DNA of 64,000 bases. Source: Falciphora oryzae. Lineage: Eukaryota; Ascomycota; Sordariomycetes; Magnaporthales; Magnaporthaceae. Location of the stretch: the NCBI GenBank assembly GCA_000733355.1, contig JNVV01000001.1, forward strand, positions 526,208 through 590,207, given 5' to 3'. Positions 21,171 to 32,335 of this stretch are shown one piece after another. The translations under genes were made by a program, and so were the position numbers. The notes under the pieces were generated by a model, which ran no database searches, was not told the origin of the DNA, and saw nothing but the letters and a program-made list of their open reading frames with translations. Position 1 is the first letter of the stretch; each line of letters opens with the position of its first letter.

Positions 21171-23115
21171 CTATGCGTAGAGCTTCTTCTCGTACGACTC
21201 CATGTTCACTCCACCCTCCAGCTGGGCACTTGCCGTCCGGATCTCGAACCGCACAGTGCCATTCGCCACACCCTCGTGGAGCTCCTTGAGGCTCTGGATT
21301 CCAGTGTCCTGCATGGAGTGTTTCAACCCCGCTGCAAGGTAAGGGAGGAACTTGGAGATGGATCTGCGGGATGGATATGTTAGCCATCACTTGGTTGCTT
21401 GGACTCGGCAGGATGCATCGCCATGCTTTTGGTACTTACCCCCGATGCGCCACGGCTCCCGAAACACCTTGGGCGACTAGGACGCTGTCGCCCTCGGAGA
21501 AGTAGCGGGCGGTGCCAGCATTGCTCTTCTGGCTGTCCTTGCCACCGCCGCCGGCCTTCTTGTCCTGCATGGCGTCGATGCTGCCCATGCCACGGTATGC
21601 CTTGACAAGTTTGCCCTCACGAGACACAAACGAGGTGCCGGGAGACTCGGTGGTGCCCGCAAGCAGGCCTCCCATCATCACGGTCGAGGCACCAAGAGCC
21701 AGGCCTTTGACGATGTGGCCGACGTTCTGGATGCCGCCGTCGGCGATGCAGGGCACGCCAAACCTGGCGGCGAAGGAGCTGACGCTGTAGACGGCGGTGG
21801 CTTGGGGACGACCGACGGCCATGACCTCCTGGGTGATGCAGGCACTGCCGCTCCCCATGCCGATGCGCAGGCCGTCGACGCCAGCGGCGATGAGCGCAGC
21901 AGCCTGCTCCCTGGTCACGACGTTTCCGCCAATGACGTCAAGGTCGGGGAAGGTCTGCTTGATCCACTTGATCATCCCGATCTGGTACATGCTGTTTCCC
22001 TGGCTGCTGTCGAGGATGACAATGTCCAGGCCGGCGTCCACAAGCTTTTGGAGGCGCACCTCGTCCTCGGGCCGCGTGCCGATGGCGGCGGCACAGAGGA
22101 GCTGCTTCGAGTCGGGCAGCTTAGACGCAAGGGGAAAATAGAGGTTCTTTGTCAGATCGGACCGCGAGATCATCGAGACGAGGTTGAAGTCCTTATCCAC
22201 GATCGGCAGCTTTCCCTTCTTGGACTTGGCCAGAATCTTGTTGGCCTCGATGAGGTCAATGCCGTGGGGCGCCGTGACGAGGTCCTTGACCATCACATTC
22301 TCGATCGAGGTCTCGGGGTCGTCCTCAAACTGGATATCGCGGTTCGTCACAATGCCCAGGAGCTTCGAGCCGAGCTTTCCGTTCTCTGTTGCAAGTGTCA
22401 GCAACACAGCTCATCATTATAGCAGGTGTTGAGGGTGTATCAAGTACAAAGCATCAACGGCATTTTCCATCATAAATCTTTTGTCTCCCCAAGACGTGAA
22501 GTCATTACGGCGGAACGAAAGTTATAAGAAAAAGAAGGTGATAATCATAAGGAAGAGAGTGTGCCGAAGGGTCGCGCGCGTAATATAGTGCTCAAGTCAG
22601 AAACATGCGACGGGCTTACCAGTAACAGGGAAGCCACCAAATCCCCACTTCTCCTTCAGCGCCTTGGCCTCGCCAACAGTGGTGGCACGGCTGATGACAA
22701 CGGGGTCCAGGATGAAGCCGTTCTCGTAGCGCTTGACCTTGCGCACCATATCGGCCTGGGCGTCGGCCGAGCAGTTGTGGTGGATGACGCCGAGACCTCC
22801 CTGGAGGGCCATGTGGATGGCCATCTCGTGCTCCGTCACGGTGTCCATGGGAGACGACACAAAGGGAGTCTTGAGAGAGATCCTCTTGGTAATGGGCGAG
22901 TCGAGACCGACCTCGGAGGCAGCGAAACCAATGTAGCCTGGGAGCACGAGAAAGTCATTGTACGTCAAACCGCCGTGGACCTTGGAGTCCAACAGCTGGC
23001 GAACATCGAGGCCATCGCGGCTCTCGTACTCCTTGAGGAGCTCCTCAGCATTCTTGGGATCAAGGAACTTGGTAGTTCCGTTGATCCACGTTGCGCTCAG
23101 GTTTGCGGCGGACAT
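21171..23115 (-). CDS. imd: Inosine-5'-monophosphate dehydrogenase
   Basis: Three exons: 23115-22620, 22385-21440 and 21363-21171, about 544 aa. IMPDH converts IMP to XMP with NAD+, the committed step of guanine nucleotide synthesis in the cytosol. The (beta/alpha)8 barrel begins with [17 protein letters not shown]. Two CBS motifs ([18 protein letters not shown] onwards, and [18 protein letters not shown]) form the regulatory Bateman domain. The catalytic loop [13 protein letters not shown] carries the active-site Cys at about residue 348. [49 protein letters not shown] and the flap RYFSEGD are intact. The first intron falls between the two CBS repeats. The start codon is the one directly before [18 protein letters not shown]; the upstream open frame to 23244 looks like leader. 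Confidence 0.96.
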
Positions 23116-24404
23116 TGTGTATAAAGGGAGGGGTATCACTGGTGAGGGTGTCAGTCGCCGTCGTCGAGGAGAGAGAAACGCGCCGCTGCCCCTCCAGGAC
23201 GACCAACTTACACGAAAAGAAGAACGAACGAGGAGAAGAAACACCGAGGTGGAACAGTGACAACGAAAAGTCAGACTGTCTCAGCGTTTCGAGGTCGAAG
23301 ATAGCCAGTCAATCTGATTTCGCAGGTTGCTAGGCCTTCAGAGCTTGTCTTCTTCCCAAGAGAAAGAAAAAGAGAAAAGAAAGGGAAACGGAGGCACAAC
23401 AATTTTTTTTTCTTTCCAACGTCATGCAGCCAGGGTAGCCGACTGCGGGGCACGAAGGAGCGCGACGCCACAGTTTGGCGGTGCACCTGCGCACAGACTC
23501 GAAAAGCCGAAGCAACCCTTTTTGCAAGCAGGATTGCCGTCCAATCGCGATGGAGCCAGCCCGAGGTGATGCCAGCGGCGAGTTGCACTGGGAATTTCAT
23601 TTCCTTGGTGTTTCCGTTTCCGGGATTTCGCTTTCAGATGGTGAAAACAAAGGCATCAATTCGCATTTGAAGACGAAAAGGCCCCATAGAGAGCGGAGTT
23701 CGCACCATACAGAGACTGCAGCATTGGAACCATCGGCTGACAGCTCCTGCAAGGCACAAGCCAATGATGGCAGAGCGGGCATCGTCGCCCTGCGTCCTTG
23801 TCTTGGTCAACGCGTTTTTCTAGGTGTCGGCCGAGACATGGAGGAAGTTGAAAAGGAGCGCCCAGGCGAGACGAATACACCATGTGCACGGTTGTAGCCG
23901 TTCGGTTAGCTGGCCGTTTTTATCCGGCGGCTTCCATTCCAGCCTTGCGGGCCCTGAGATGGCGGCGTTGCTGTTGCTGGTCGCAATCAAACGGCGGACG
24001 GGACAGTTCTATTCTAGAGTCTCGGCAGCCCTTCCGCCCGCCCACTGCTGCCGGCACATTTAACCCCCGACATCTTGTTTGATCTTGACGATAGACCTTT
24101 TAATCTCTTGGTCTGTCGTCCTGGGAAACAACATGAACGACTCGATTTATCTCTCGTGCGGAGGTTCAGTGCTAGCAATTGCAGGGCTAGTGAGAACCAG
24201 TCTCTACGACAAAAAAAGCTGGCACCCATCTGCCACACCACCAGAAAAGATGTTGGAAAAGATATAACGTGGTCCATCAGCGAGTCGCGCATATCACCGA
24301 GTCGCGCACTTGGAAATCGCATATTAAACGCGATTTTCGACACCCTTGCTAACTTTGCCAATTTAAGCTCAAATTTAACCAAATTTAACAATGGTATATT
24401 TAAC

Positions 24405-24602
24405 TAACGTGGTTCACCAGCGAGTCGGTCAAACCACCGAGTCGATCACTTCGAAATCCCATATTAAACGCGATTTTCAACACCCTTGCTAACTCGGCCA
24501 ATTTAAACACAAATTTAACCAAATTTAAAAATGTTATATTTAACTACATAGGAAATTTAATTTAATTTTCTTGAATTTTTACTATTACCCTTTTAGGGTT
24601 AG
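24405..24602 (+). repeat. Left inverted arm
   Basis: Left arm of the element. It pairs with 24641-24838 with very few mismatches (for example TTGAATTTTT against TTGGATTTTT in the complement of the right arm). Confidence 0.8.
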
Positions 24603-24640
24603 TTGCATATCGTACATAGTATATTACACAGTATTGTAAT

Positions 24641-24838
24641 CTAACCCTAAAAGGGTAATCGTAAAAATCCAAGAAAATTAAATTAAATTTCCTATGTAGT
24701 TAAATATAACATTTTTAAATTTGGTTAAATTTGTGTTTAAATTGGCCGAGTTAGCAAGGGTGTTGAAAATCGCGTTTAATATGGGATTTCGAAGTGATCG
24801 ACTCGGTGGTTTGACCGACTCGCTGGTGAACCACGTTA
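24641..24838 (-). repeat. Right inverted arm
   Basis: Reverse complement of 24405-24602, ending CCACGTTA. Separated from the left arm by about 38 nt. Confidence 0.8.
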
Positions 24839-25760
24839 GGAAAAGAATTGAAGCAATGGGTGCCATCTTTTTCGTCGCGAACGAGCCAGTGTACTATTAC
24901 CCGATAGCATCTAAGCAACCACGCCATCAACGAGAGGTCAGCCGCCCCGGAGGCGCAATTGGCGCCCGATATCTTGAAAATGGTTGGACATGTGCTGCAC
25001 GCCCAACACAGTCCTGGGCCCGTGATTGGCTGGGCGTGTGCCGCCAGCTCGTGCAGCAGTCGGCATTGGGATACGTCACACCCTAGACCCGCGCACGGCC
25101 CCGCCATTGATCGACACGGGCACCTCCTTGCAGGCACCAGACAGGATTTGGTTGGGCGTCGGTTTGTTTACAATCACCTAGGCGACGGCAATCCCCGAAA
25201 GACTCTTTCAACCCTGCACTCGCCACAACCACAGCAGGCTTCAATCACGATGGCCTCACCCTGAATTTACTGAGCCAAGGCGGGTCAGACAGGATAGAGG
25301 CAGCTTCTTTTTTGCATTGCTACCGACGTGCTTGGTGCTTCTATAATCCCCCTATTTTAATCATCCTTTTTCTCGTGCGCAGAGCGCGCCGCTAGTGCAT
25401 CTTTGCATTTTAGGTATGCCCATACTGTGACGAGATAGATAGAGGGCTCCATTCTGCTGGGGCGGGCCGTGATGCACTCGCTTGCTGCACGCTTCCCCCA
25501 AACCAGGCCGCCTTGAGCGGAACAGAAGCTGAGGGGAACTCGAACTAATAACAGCAACAACGCAGCAACAACACGCAGCTCTGAATTCTCCCTAGATTCC
25601 TCGCCTTGTCACGCCCTGTCTGCCTGCCGATGACTGCCGCCGACCCCTTGCGAGAGCTCTAATGTCGTCTTTCGCCTCTGGCGCATCAGCCTCGCATTTT
25701 CATCGCAAACAACCGCCCTGGAACCGGCGCTGAGTGCATCCGCGCCACCCACAACCGAAA

Positions 25761-28700
25761 ATGTCGACACGGCCACACCCGCTCCGACAATCCCAGACCG
25801 CCGACTACCCCGTCTTCCGCCAGCCCTCCACCACGTCGTCCTCGGCGTCCTCGGGATACTCGTACAACTCCGAGGCTAGCCACACAAGCATGTCTTCGGC
25901 CGGCACCAGCTACTACGGCTCGCTCAACCATGGCCGCACTAAGAGTGAGGTCGGACGTCTGCCATCCGCCTCGAGCTCTTCGCAGCAGCGGGCGGTGCAG
26001 GACAATATCTACAAGGACGCACGCCAGTCTCTCCGGCCTCTGCCCCAGGCGCCGGGCGCACCCGCGGCTGGGGATCGCGTCCCCTCATACCGTCACGACC
26101 GCGGCCAGAGCGTGGATATCGGCAAGCTGAGCCTCAGAGACAAGGAGCGTTCATATACCCTGCCGTCGACATTGCCTACCCGGAATTCCCCTTCTCCGCT
26201 GGCGACAACAAACACATCGCCAACAAGAATGTCTCCGACACCGTTACATTCAGCAAACACGTCGCCTACTAGGTTATCCCCCGTTCCGCTGCCGTCACCG
26301 AGCACATCGCCAACGAGGCTGTCCCAGTCTTACCTGCCGCCGTCAAATACGTCGCCAACCAGGACATCCCCAACCAGGGCGTCACCAACTAGGACGGGCA
26401 CCATTCGCCCGAACTCGATGTTTCTCACGCGCACAGACCCGATCAGTCAAACAGGGAGCAGCCTGGCTGTTGCACATGTCCACGGCCCCAGCTCGCCTCC
26501 CGCGTCGCATCACCCACACCCCGTGCATCTGCCCGCCCCCGATCTCGAGAGCCTCGGCCGGTCCTCCACTAATCAGCTTCGCACTCTGTCTAAGCTGGCG
26601 CAGTCGGGTGAGGCCGAAGGGTTTGCCATCACGTCCCCTGCACAGGAAGTGGTGGGCCTTCGAGGTCGCCGCAGGCTGCAGAGGGCAGACAAGGCGAACG
26701 CTGGCCGTTTAGGTCAGCGCAACGGCGGAGGGTCGGGCTGGCAAAGCACCAACTGGATGGATAAGCAGCGGCAGTTCCTGCAGGCGTATGAGTACCTCTG
26801 CCACATTGGTGAGGCCAAGGAATGGATCGAGGACGTTATGAACAAGCCCATCCCTCCCATCATTGAGCTGGAAGAGGCCCTTCGCGACGGCGTCACCCTC
26901 GCTGAGGTCGTCGAGTCCCTGAACCCTGACAGGAGATACCGAATCTTCCGCCACCCCCGACTACAATTTCGCCACTCGGACAACATCGCCATCTTCTTTC
27001 GCTATCTGGACGACGTCGAGTTGCCGGATCTCTTCCGTTTCGAACTCATCGATCTTTACGAGAAAAAGAATATCCCTAAAGTCATCTACTGCATTCACGC
27101 TCTCAGTTGGCTGTTATACCGAAAGGGGATCGTCGACTTCCGCATCGGGAACCTGGTCGGCCAGCTTGAGTTCGAACACCATGAGCTTGAAGCCATGCAA
27201 AAAGGCTTGGATAAGCTGGGGGCCAGCATGCCGACATTCAGCAATATGGGGGCTGACTTTGGCGTCGAGCCGACCCCCGAGCCGGAGGAAACCGAGGAAG
27301 AAAGGGTCGACAGGGAATTGGCCGAGAATGAAGAGTCCATTCTCGAGCTGCAGGCACAGATCCGCGGAGCCATCCTCCGCATCCGCCTGGGGAAGATCAT
27401 GCAGCAGCTATGGGACAACGAGGACTGGATCATCGACTTCCAGTCCAGGATCCGCGGCGACTGGACTCGGCAGATCATGGACTACCGGATGCAGATGCGG
27501 CGCTTTGCCGTGAACTTCCAAAGCGCGGCCCGTGGTTTCCTCGTGCGTGCGCGCATGGCGCAGAGGGAGCACGACTGGAAGAATGCGGAGCCGGAAGTGG
27601 TCAAGATCCAGAGTCTTTTCCGCGCCCGCAAGGTCCGCAACGAGGTACGCGCGCTGAAATCTGAGATGCGCCGGGCAGAAGGGGCCCTACGCGCCATCCA
27701 GGCGGCGATGCGAGGCTTTCTCGTTCGCTCCGAAGTCTACAACCAGCTGCAGGAGACCGACGCCGCCGCAGGGGTCGTGTCGGCCCTCCAGGCCGCTGCG
27801 CGTGGAATGCTTCTGAGGGGCAGGCTCGAGGAGGACCGTAGAGCGCTTGAGGCAGAGACTGGGTCCATTGTTGGTCTGCAGGCTGCAGCGCGTGCCGTAC
27901 TGACTAGAAACCAGATCGCCCGCCAGCGAGAGGCCCTCCTCCGCTTCTCGCCCCAGCTGGAGCAAATGCAGGCTACCTCTCGAGGAATGCTCGTTAGAGA
28001 AAGCATCCAAACCCTCAAGGCCGAACTTCAACGGCACTCGCCAGCCATCGAGCGCCTGCAGGCTGCTTCGCGGGCAATGCTGGTTAGAGATGGCATCCAC
28101 AGCCTCAAGGCCGAACTTCAACAGCACTCACCAGCCATCGAGCGTCTGCAGGCTGCTGCCCGAGCCGGTGCCGTGCGCCGCGAGATAGCGCAGCTGCTTC
28201 AGGCTCTCGACGAGACGGTGCCTCAAATCCTGGAGCTCCAGGGTCTGATTCGCGGTGCGCTCCTTCGCCAGAGGGTTGCAGCAGACTACCAGGCCCTCCA
28301 GCAGCAAACCCCAGCCATTCTTGATCTGCAGTCCCAAATCCGGGGGATGTTGTGCCGGAAGGTCCAGGGCGACCTTCTCGACGAGCTCAGCACGCACGAG
28401 GGTGCAGTGACCAACCTGCAGGCCCATGTCAGGGCCATGCTGCTGCGCAACAACCTCGACACGCTCCTCGCAGAACTCGAGGGAGAAGAGGGCACGGTTG
28501 TGGACCTGCAGGCGGCTGTTAGAGGTTTCCTAGTGCGCCAGACGTTCGCAGAGAAGAAGCGGCACTTCCAGGAGAACATGTCCAAGGTCATCAAGATCCA
28601 GAGCTTTGTCCGCGCCAAGATGCAGGGCGAGGCATACAAGAGCCTGACGACGGGCAAGAGCCCGCCGGTCAGCGCCGTCAAGAATTTTGTGCACCTTCTG

Positions 28701-31108
28701 AACGACAGCGACTTTGACTTCAACGAGGAGGTCGAATTTGAGCGGATGCGCAAGACGGTGGTGCAGCAGGTGCGGCAGAACGAGATGCTGGAGCAGTACA
28801 TCGACCAGCTGGACATCAAGATCGCGCTCCTCGTCAAGAACAAGATCACGCTGGACGAGGTGGTGCGGCACCAGAGCAACTTCGGCGGCCACGCCAGCAG
28901 CCTGCTGGCCAACAGTTCCATGGCTTCGACCAACCAGTTTGACCTCAAGGCTCTGAACAAGAACTCGCGCAAGAAGCTCGAGTCGTACCAGCAGCTATTT
29001 TTCAACCTGCAGACGCAGCCCCAGTACCTGTCGCGGCTCTTCCGCCGCATCCGCGAGCAGGCCATGCCCGAGAAGGAGTGCAAGCGCATCGAGCACCTCA
29101 TGATGGGCCTGTTCGGCTACGCGCAGAAGAGGAGAGAGGAGTACTACCTCCTGAAGCTCATCGCCAGGTCGATCAGGGAGGAAGTCGAGGGTAGCCGGAC
29201 GCTTAATGACTTCCTGCGCGGCAACTTCTTCTGGTCCAAGCTGCTTGGCAGCTACGCGCGCTCCCCTCGCGACCGCAAGTACCTGCGGGACCTTCTCGGC
29301 CCTTTGATCCGTGACAACATCGTCGAGGACCCGGCCCTGGACCTCGAGAGCGACCCCGTGCAGATCTACCGGTCCGCCATCAACAACGAGGAGCTTCGCA
29401 CTGGCCGCCCGAGCCAGCGCCCGCTCGACGTTCCCCGCGAGGTGGCCATCAAGGACCCCGAGACCAGGGAGTTGTTCATCGACCACCTCCGCGACCTGCG
29501 TGAGATCTGCGACCAGTTCCTGCTCGCGCTCGAGGACCTGCTGCCCCGCCTCCCCTACGGGCTCAGGTACATCTGCCGGCAAATGTTCGAGGCGCTCTGC
29601 CAACAGTTCAAGCGCGAGCCCCAGCACATTCTGCTGCAGATGGTCGGCAACTGGTTCTGGCGTTTCTACCTGCAGCCGGCCCTGGTGGCGCCCGAGAATG
29701 TGGGCGTGGTCGAGGCCAAGCTCAGCCCGCTGCAGAAGCGCAACCTGGGCGAGGTGGCCAAGGTGCTGAGCCAGGTTGCCTCGGGGCGCGCGTTCGGCGG
29801 AGAGAACATCTACCTCCAGCCACTGAACGCCTTCCTGGCCGAGTCTGTCACGCGACTCACGCACATCCTGGGCGACCTCATCGCGGTGCCCGATGCCGAG
29901 AGCACGTTCGACATTGACGAGTTCAACGACCTGTACGCCAAGAACCGGCCGACGCTCTACATCAAGCTCAGCGACATCTTCGCCATCCACCACCTGGTGT
30001 CATCGGAGCTGCCGGCCATGTGCCCGAACCGAGACGACGTGCTGCGCGAGATCATGCACGAGCTTGGTAGTGCCAAAAACAACGAGAGCGAGATGACGGC
30101 CACGGGCTCGTCCGACATTCAGATGTTCCTGACGCCCAAGTTGCACGATGTCGAGGACCCGGACGCCGAGGTCAAGGCGCTCTTTATGGAGACGAAGCGG
30201 TGCATCCTGTACATTATCCGAGTGCAGACGGGCTCGACGCTGCTCGAGATTCTCGTCAAGCCCGTGACTCAAGAGGACGAGCACAAGTGGCTGGCGGTTC
30301 TGCACGACGATTTCGCTGACGGCGGCAACACGAGGGGTGCCTACTCGGACGTCAATATGGTGGACGTGACGCGCATGACATACCTGGACCTGAAGCGCAC
30401 CGCTCTCGAGAATGTGATGCGGCTGGAGCAAGCCGGCCGCATCTCCAAGCACAACCACTACCAGGACATTCTCAACGCCATCGCGCTCGATATCCGCACC
30501 AAGAGCAGGCGGCGGGTGCAGCGGCAGCGTGAGCTCGACGGCGTGCGGCAGACGCTTGGAAACCTCCACGAGAAGGCGAAGTACCTGGAGCAGCAGCGCA
30601 AGAGCTATGATGACTACATCGAGCAGGCCATGGCGACGCTGCAGAATAGGAAGGGGTAAGTCTTTATCCTCGAGCATAGCCAAACTTTCTAATGATGCTA
30701 ACATGCGTTTGTCACAGCAAAAAACGCTTCCTCCTACCCTTCACCAAGCAGTACAACCACCAGCGCGAGCTGGAGCGCAGCGGTCGAGTGCCCAAGTTCG
30801 GCTCGTACAAGTACAGCGCGCGGGCGCTGATGGACAAGGGCGTACTCGTCACCTGGTCGGGCGTGACGGAGCGCGACCTCGAAAAGGTCAACCTGACCAT
30901 CTCGTGCGACGAGGTCGGCATCTTCAACATCGAGGGCTCCAGGGGCCACATCCAGATCCCGGGAGCCAGCGCCCTCGTGCCCATCGAGGACCTGCTGCAG
31001 GCTCAGTTCGAGTCGCACCAGTTCATGAACCTGTTTGAGGGCAACCTGCGCCTCAATGTCAACATCCTGCTGCACCTGCTCTACAAGAAGTTCTACAGGA
31101 CACAGTAA
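25761..31108 (+). CDS. rng2: IQGAP-family protein (Rng2-like)
   Basis: Two exons, 25761-30655 and 30718-31108, about 1761 aa; an in-frame ATG at 25734 would add 9 residues. Order of parts: a disordered N-terminus with imperfect Ser/Thr-Pro repeats (NTSPTR, STSPTRLS); a calponin-homology domain at about 331-460 (KEWIEDVMNKPIPPIIELEE); a long array of IQ-type motifs at about 530-945 (LQAAARGMLLRGRL, LQAASRAMLVRDGI and others); a RasGAP-related domain at about 1115-1460; and a RasGAP C-terminal domain ending LLHLLYKKFYRTQ. IQGAPs bind actin, calmodulin-like light chains and Rho GTPases and build the contractile ring and septum. The GAP domain reads DFLRGNFFWSKLL where many IQGAPs lack the arginine finger (see findings). 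It faces away from IMPDH across the element-bearing spacer. Confidence 0.95.
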
Positions 31109-32335
31109 AGATGCCCGACTGCGTGTGGCTGGAGATTCAAGTCCCCGGCCTGTCGCTCATTCTGTCACTTCTTCTTCTTTTTTCATTTTCTTTGGGCAAT
31201 CTTTTCCGAGGCGTGTTTGTCTGTTGCCACGGTGGGTGGTGTGGCGTCATGTGTCTATCGGTGTGGGTGTTATTAGGATGAAACCCCTATTTGTTTGTTG
31301 CTTTTTTGTTGTCATGGCATGATGTTGGCAGTTGGTGGAAGGGAAACGGAGGAAGGGAAAGCATTGGGTTGGGTCCAAGATCACGAAGCACACACTCACA
31401 CAAATCATCATCACACATAAAATCGGGGGAGGGGGCTGATGGTACAAATTCTCACGTTATTCATGTTCAAGCCTTTTTTTTTTTTCTTCTCACTCCTCTC
31501 CTTTTTCCTTCCTTCTCCTTGTTTACTCACTTGACCGACCTACCTTCTTCACCGTCTTCCTCTTTTTCCTTCTTTCTTCACTCCATACCTCCAATGTTTC
31601 ATCTTTCAGAATTCGGGAACCTTCTACGTGCATCGTTGGGCCTAACAAACATACCCACCTAGGTACGCCCAACACCCATGTCAGATGTATCTCAAGAGGA
31701 GGAACAGTGATGCCCAGTACAAAAGTTTCGTGATTCCTCCTTCCCTTCCTCGTTTCCTCCCTTGTTACTCGTCCTCCATGGAAAACGATGATTCCTACAC
31801 CAAAGAAGACAGGGAAGGAAGGAAAGACGGAGATTCCGCCGTGACATGGAAATCATGTGGTAACGAGGCAGACGAGCACCTGGATTTAGTTTTTTGGTAT
31901 GCGTTGCTTGGCTGCCTAGATAGATAGTAGCTCAGGTATATTCCTTTGAGAGGCAATGACATATACCCCTTCCAACTTTGTCTCGTGTGTTATCTTTCTC
32001 GAATCAAATTATCAACCTTGGAGATTCTTTCGCCATTTCCAAAGCAAAAGGGTGAATGCACCTGCTAAATGCCCAGTAACTGATGGTCCCCCTACCCTGT
32101 ATGCTCTTTCCGGGTTGTGCGCCAGGACAGAATGGAGTCAGGCCCTTCGTTGAGAAAGAAAGTGCAATGAAAATAGGAGGCAAAAGAGAAACAAAAGGTA
32201 TCCATCCATCAACGTGATGCTGCAAATTACTCACCAACTGACAAGGAGAAAAAAGAACCGAGACAAAAATGTCAAATGATAGAGTACTTTTTTCAATATG
32301 TTTTCATTCCAACGCCTGGCCATTCGGGCTCATCT
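31109..32335. other. Convergent 3' spacer, IQGAP / MFS transporter
   Basis: 1.2 kb of T-rich DNA between two converging genes. It should contain both 3' UTRs. No coding exon could be supported. Confidence 0.5.

Larger units (their letters stand above)
24265..24838. mobile_element. AT-rich inverted-repeat element (MITE or foldback-like)
   Basis: Two near-identical inverted arms of about 198 nt (24405-24602 and 24641-24838) flank a loop of about 38 nt. The outer ends read TAACGTGGTTCACCAGCGAG and its complement CTCGCTGGTGAACCACGTTA; the inner ends meet at ATTACCCTTTTAGGGTTAG. A third, more diverged direct copy of the first ~140 nt precedes the left arm (24265-24404). TA stands at both outer ends, as expected for a TA-targeting (Tc1/mariner-type) non-autonomous element, though no transposase is present. 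The very high arm identity suggests recent origin or conversion. Confidence 0.72.
23116..25760. other. Long divergent spacer, IMPDH / IQGAP
   Basis: 2.6 kb between two divergent genes, so it holds both promoters. Its middle is occupied by the AT-rich inverted-repeat element at 24265-24838, which is unlike the flanks in base composition. The part next to 23116 is an A-rich leader for IMPDH. No gene was found. Confidence 0.5.
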
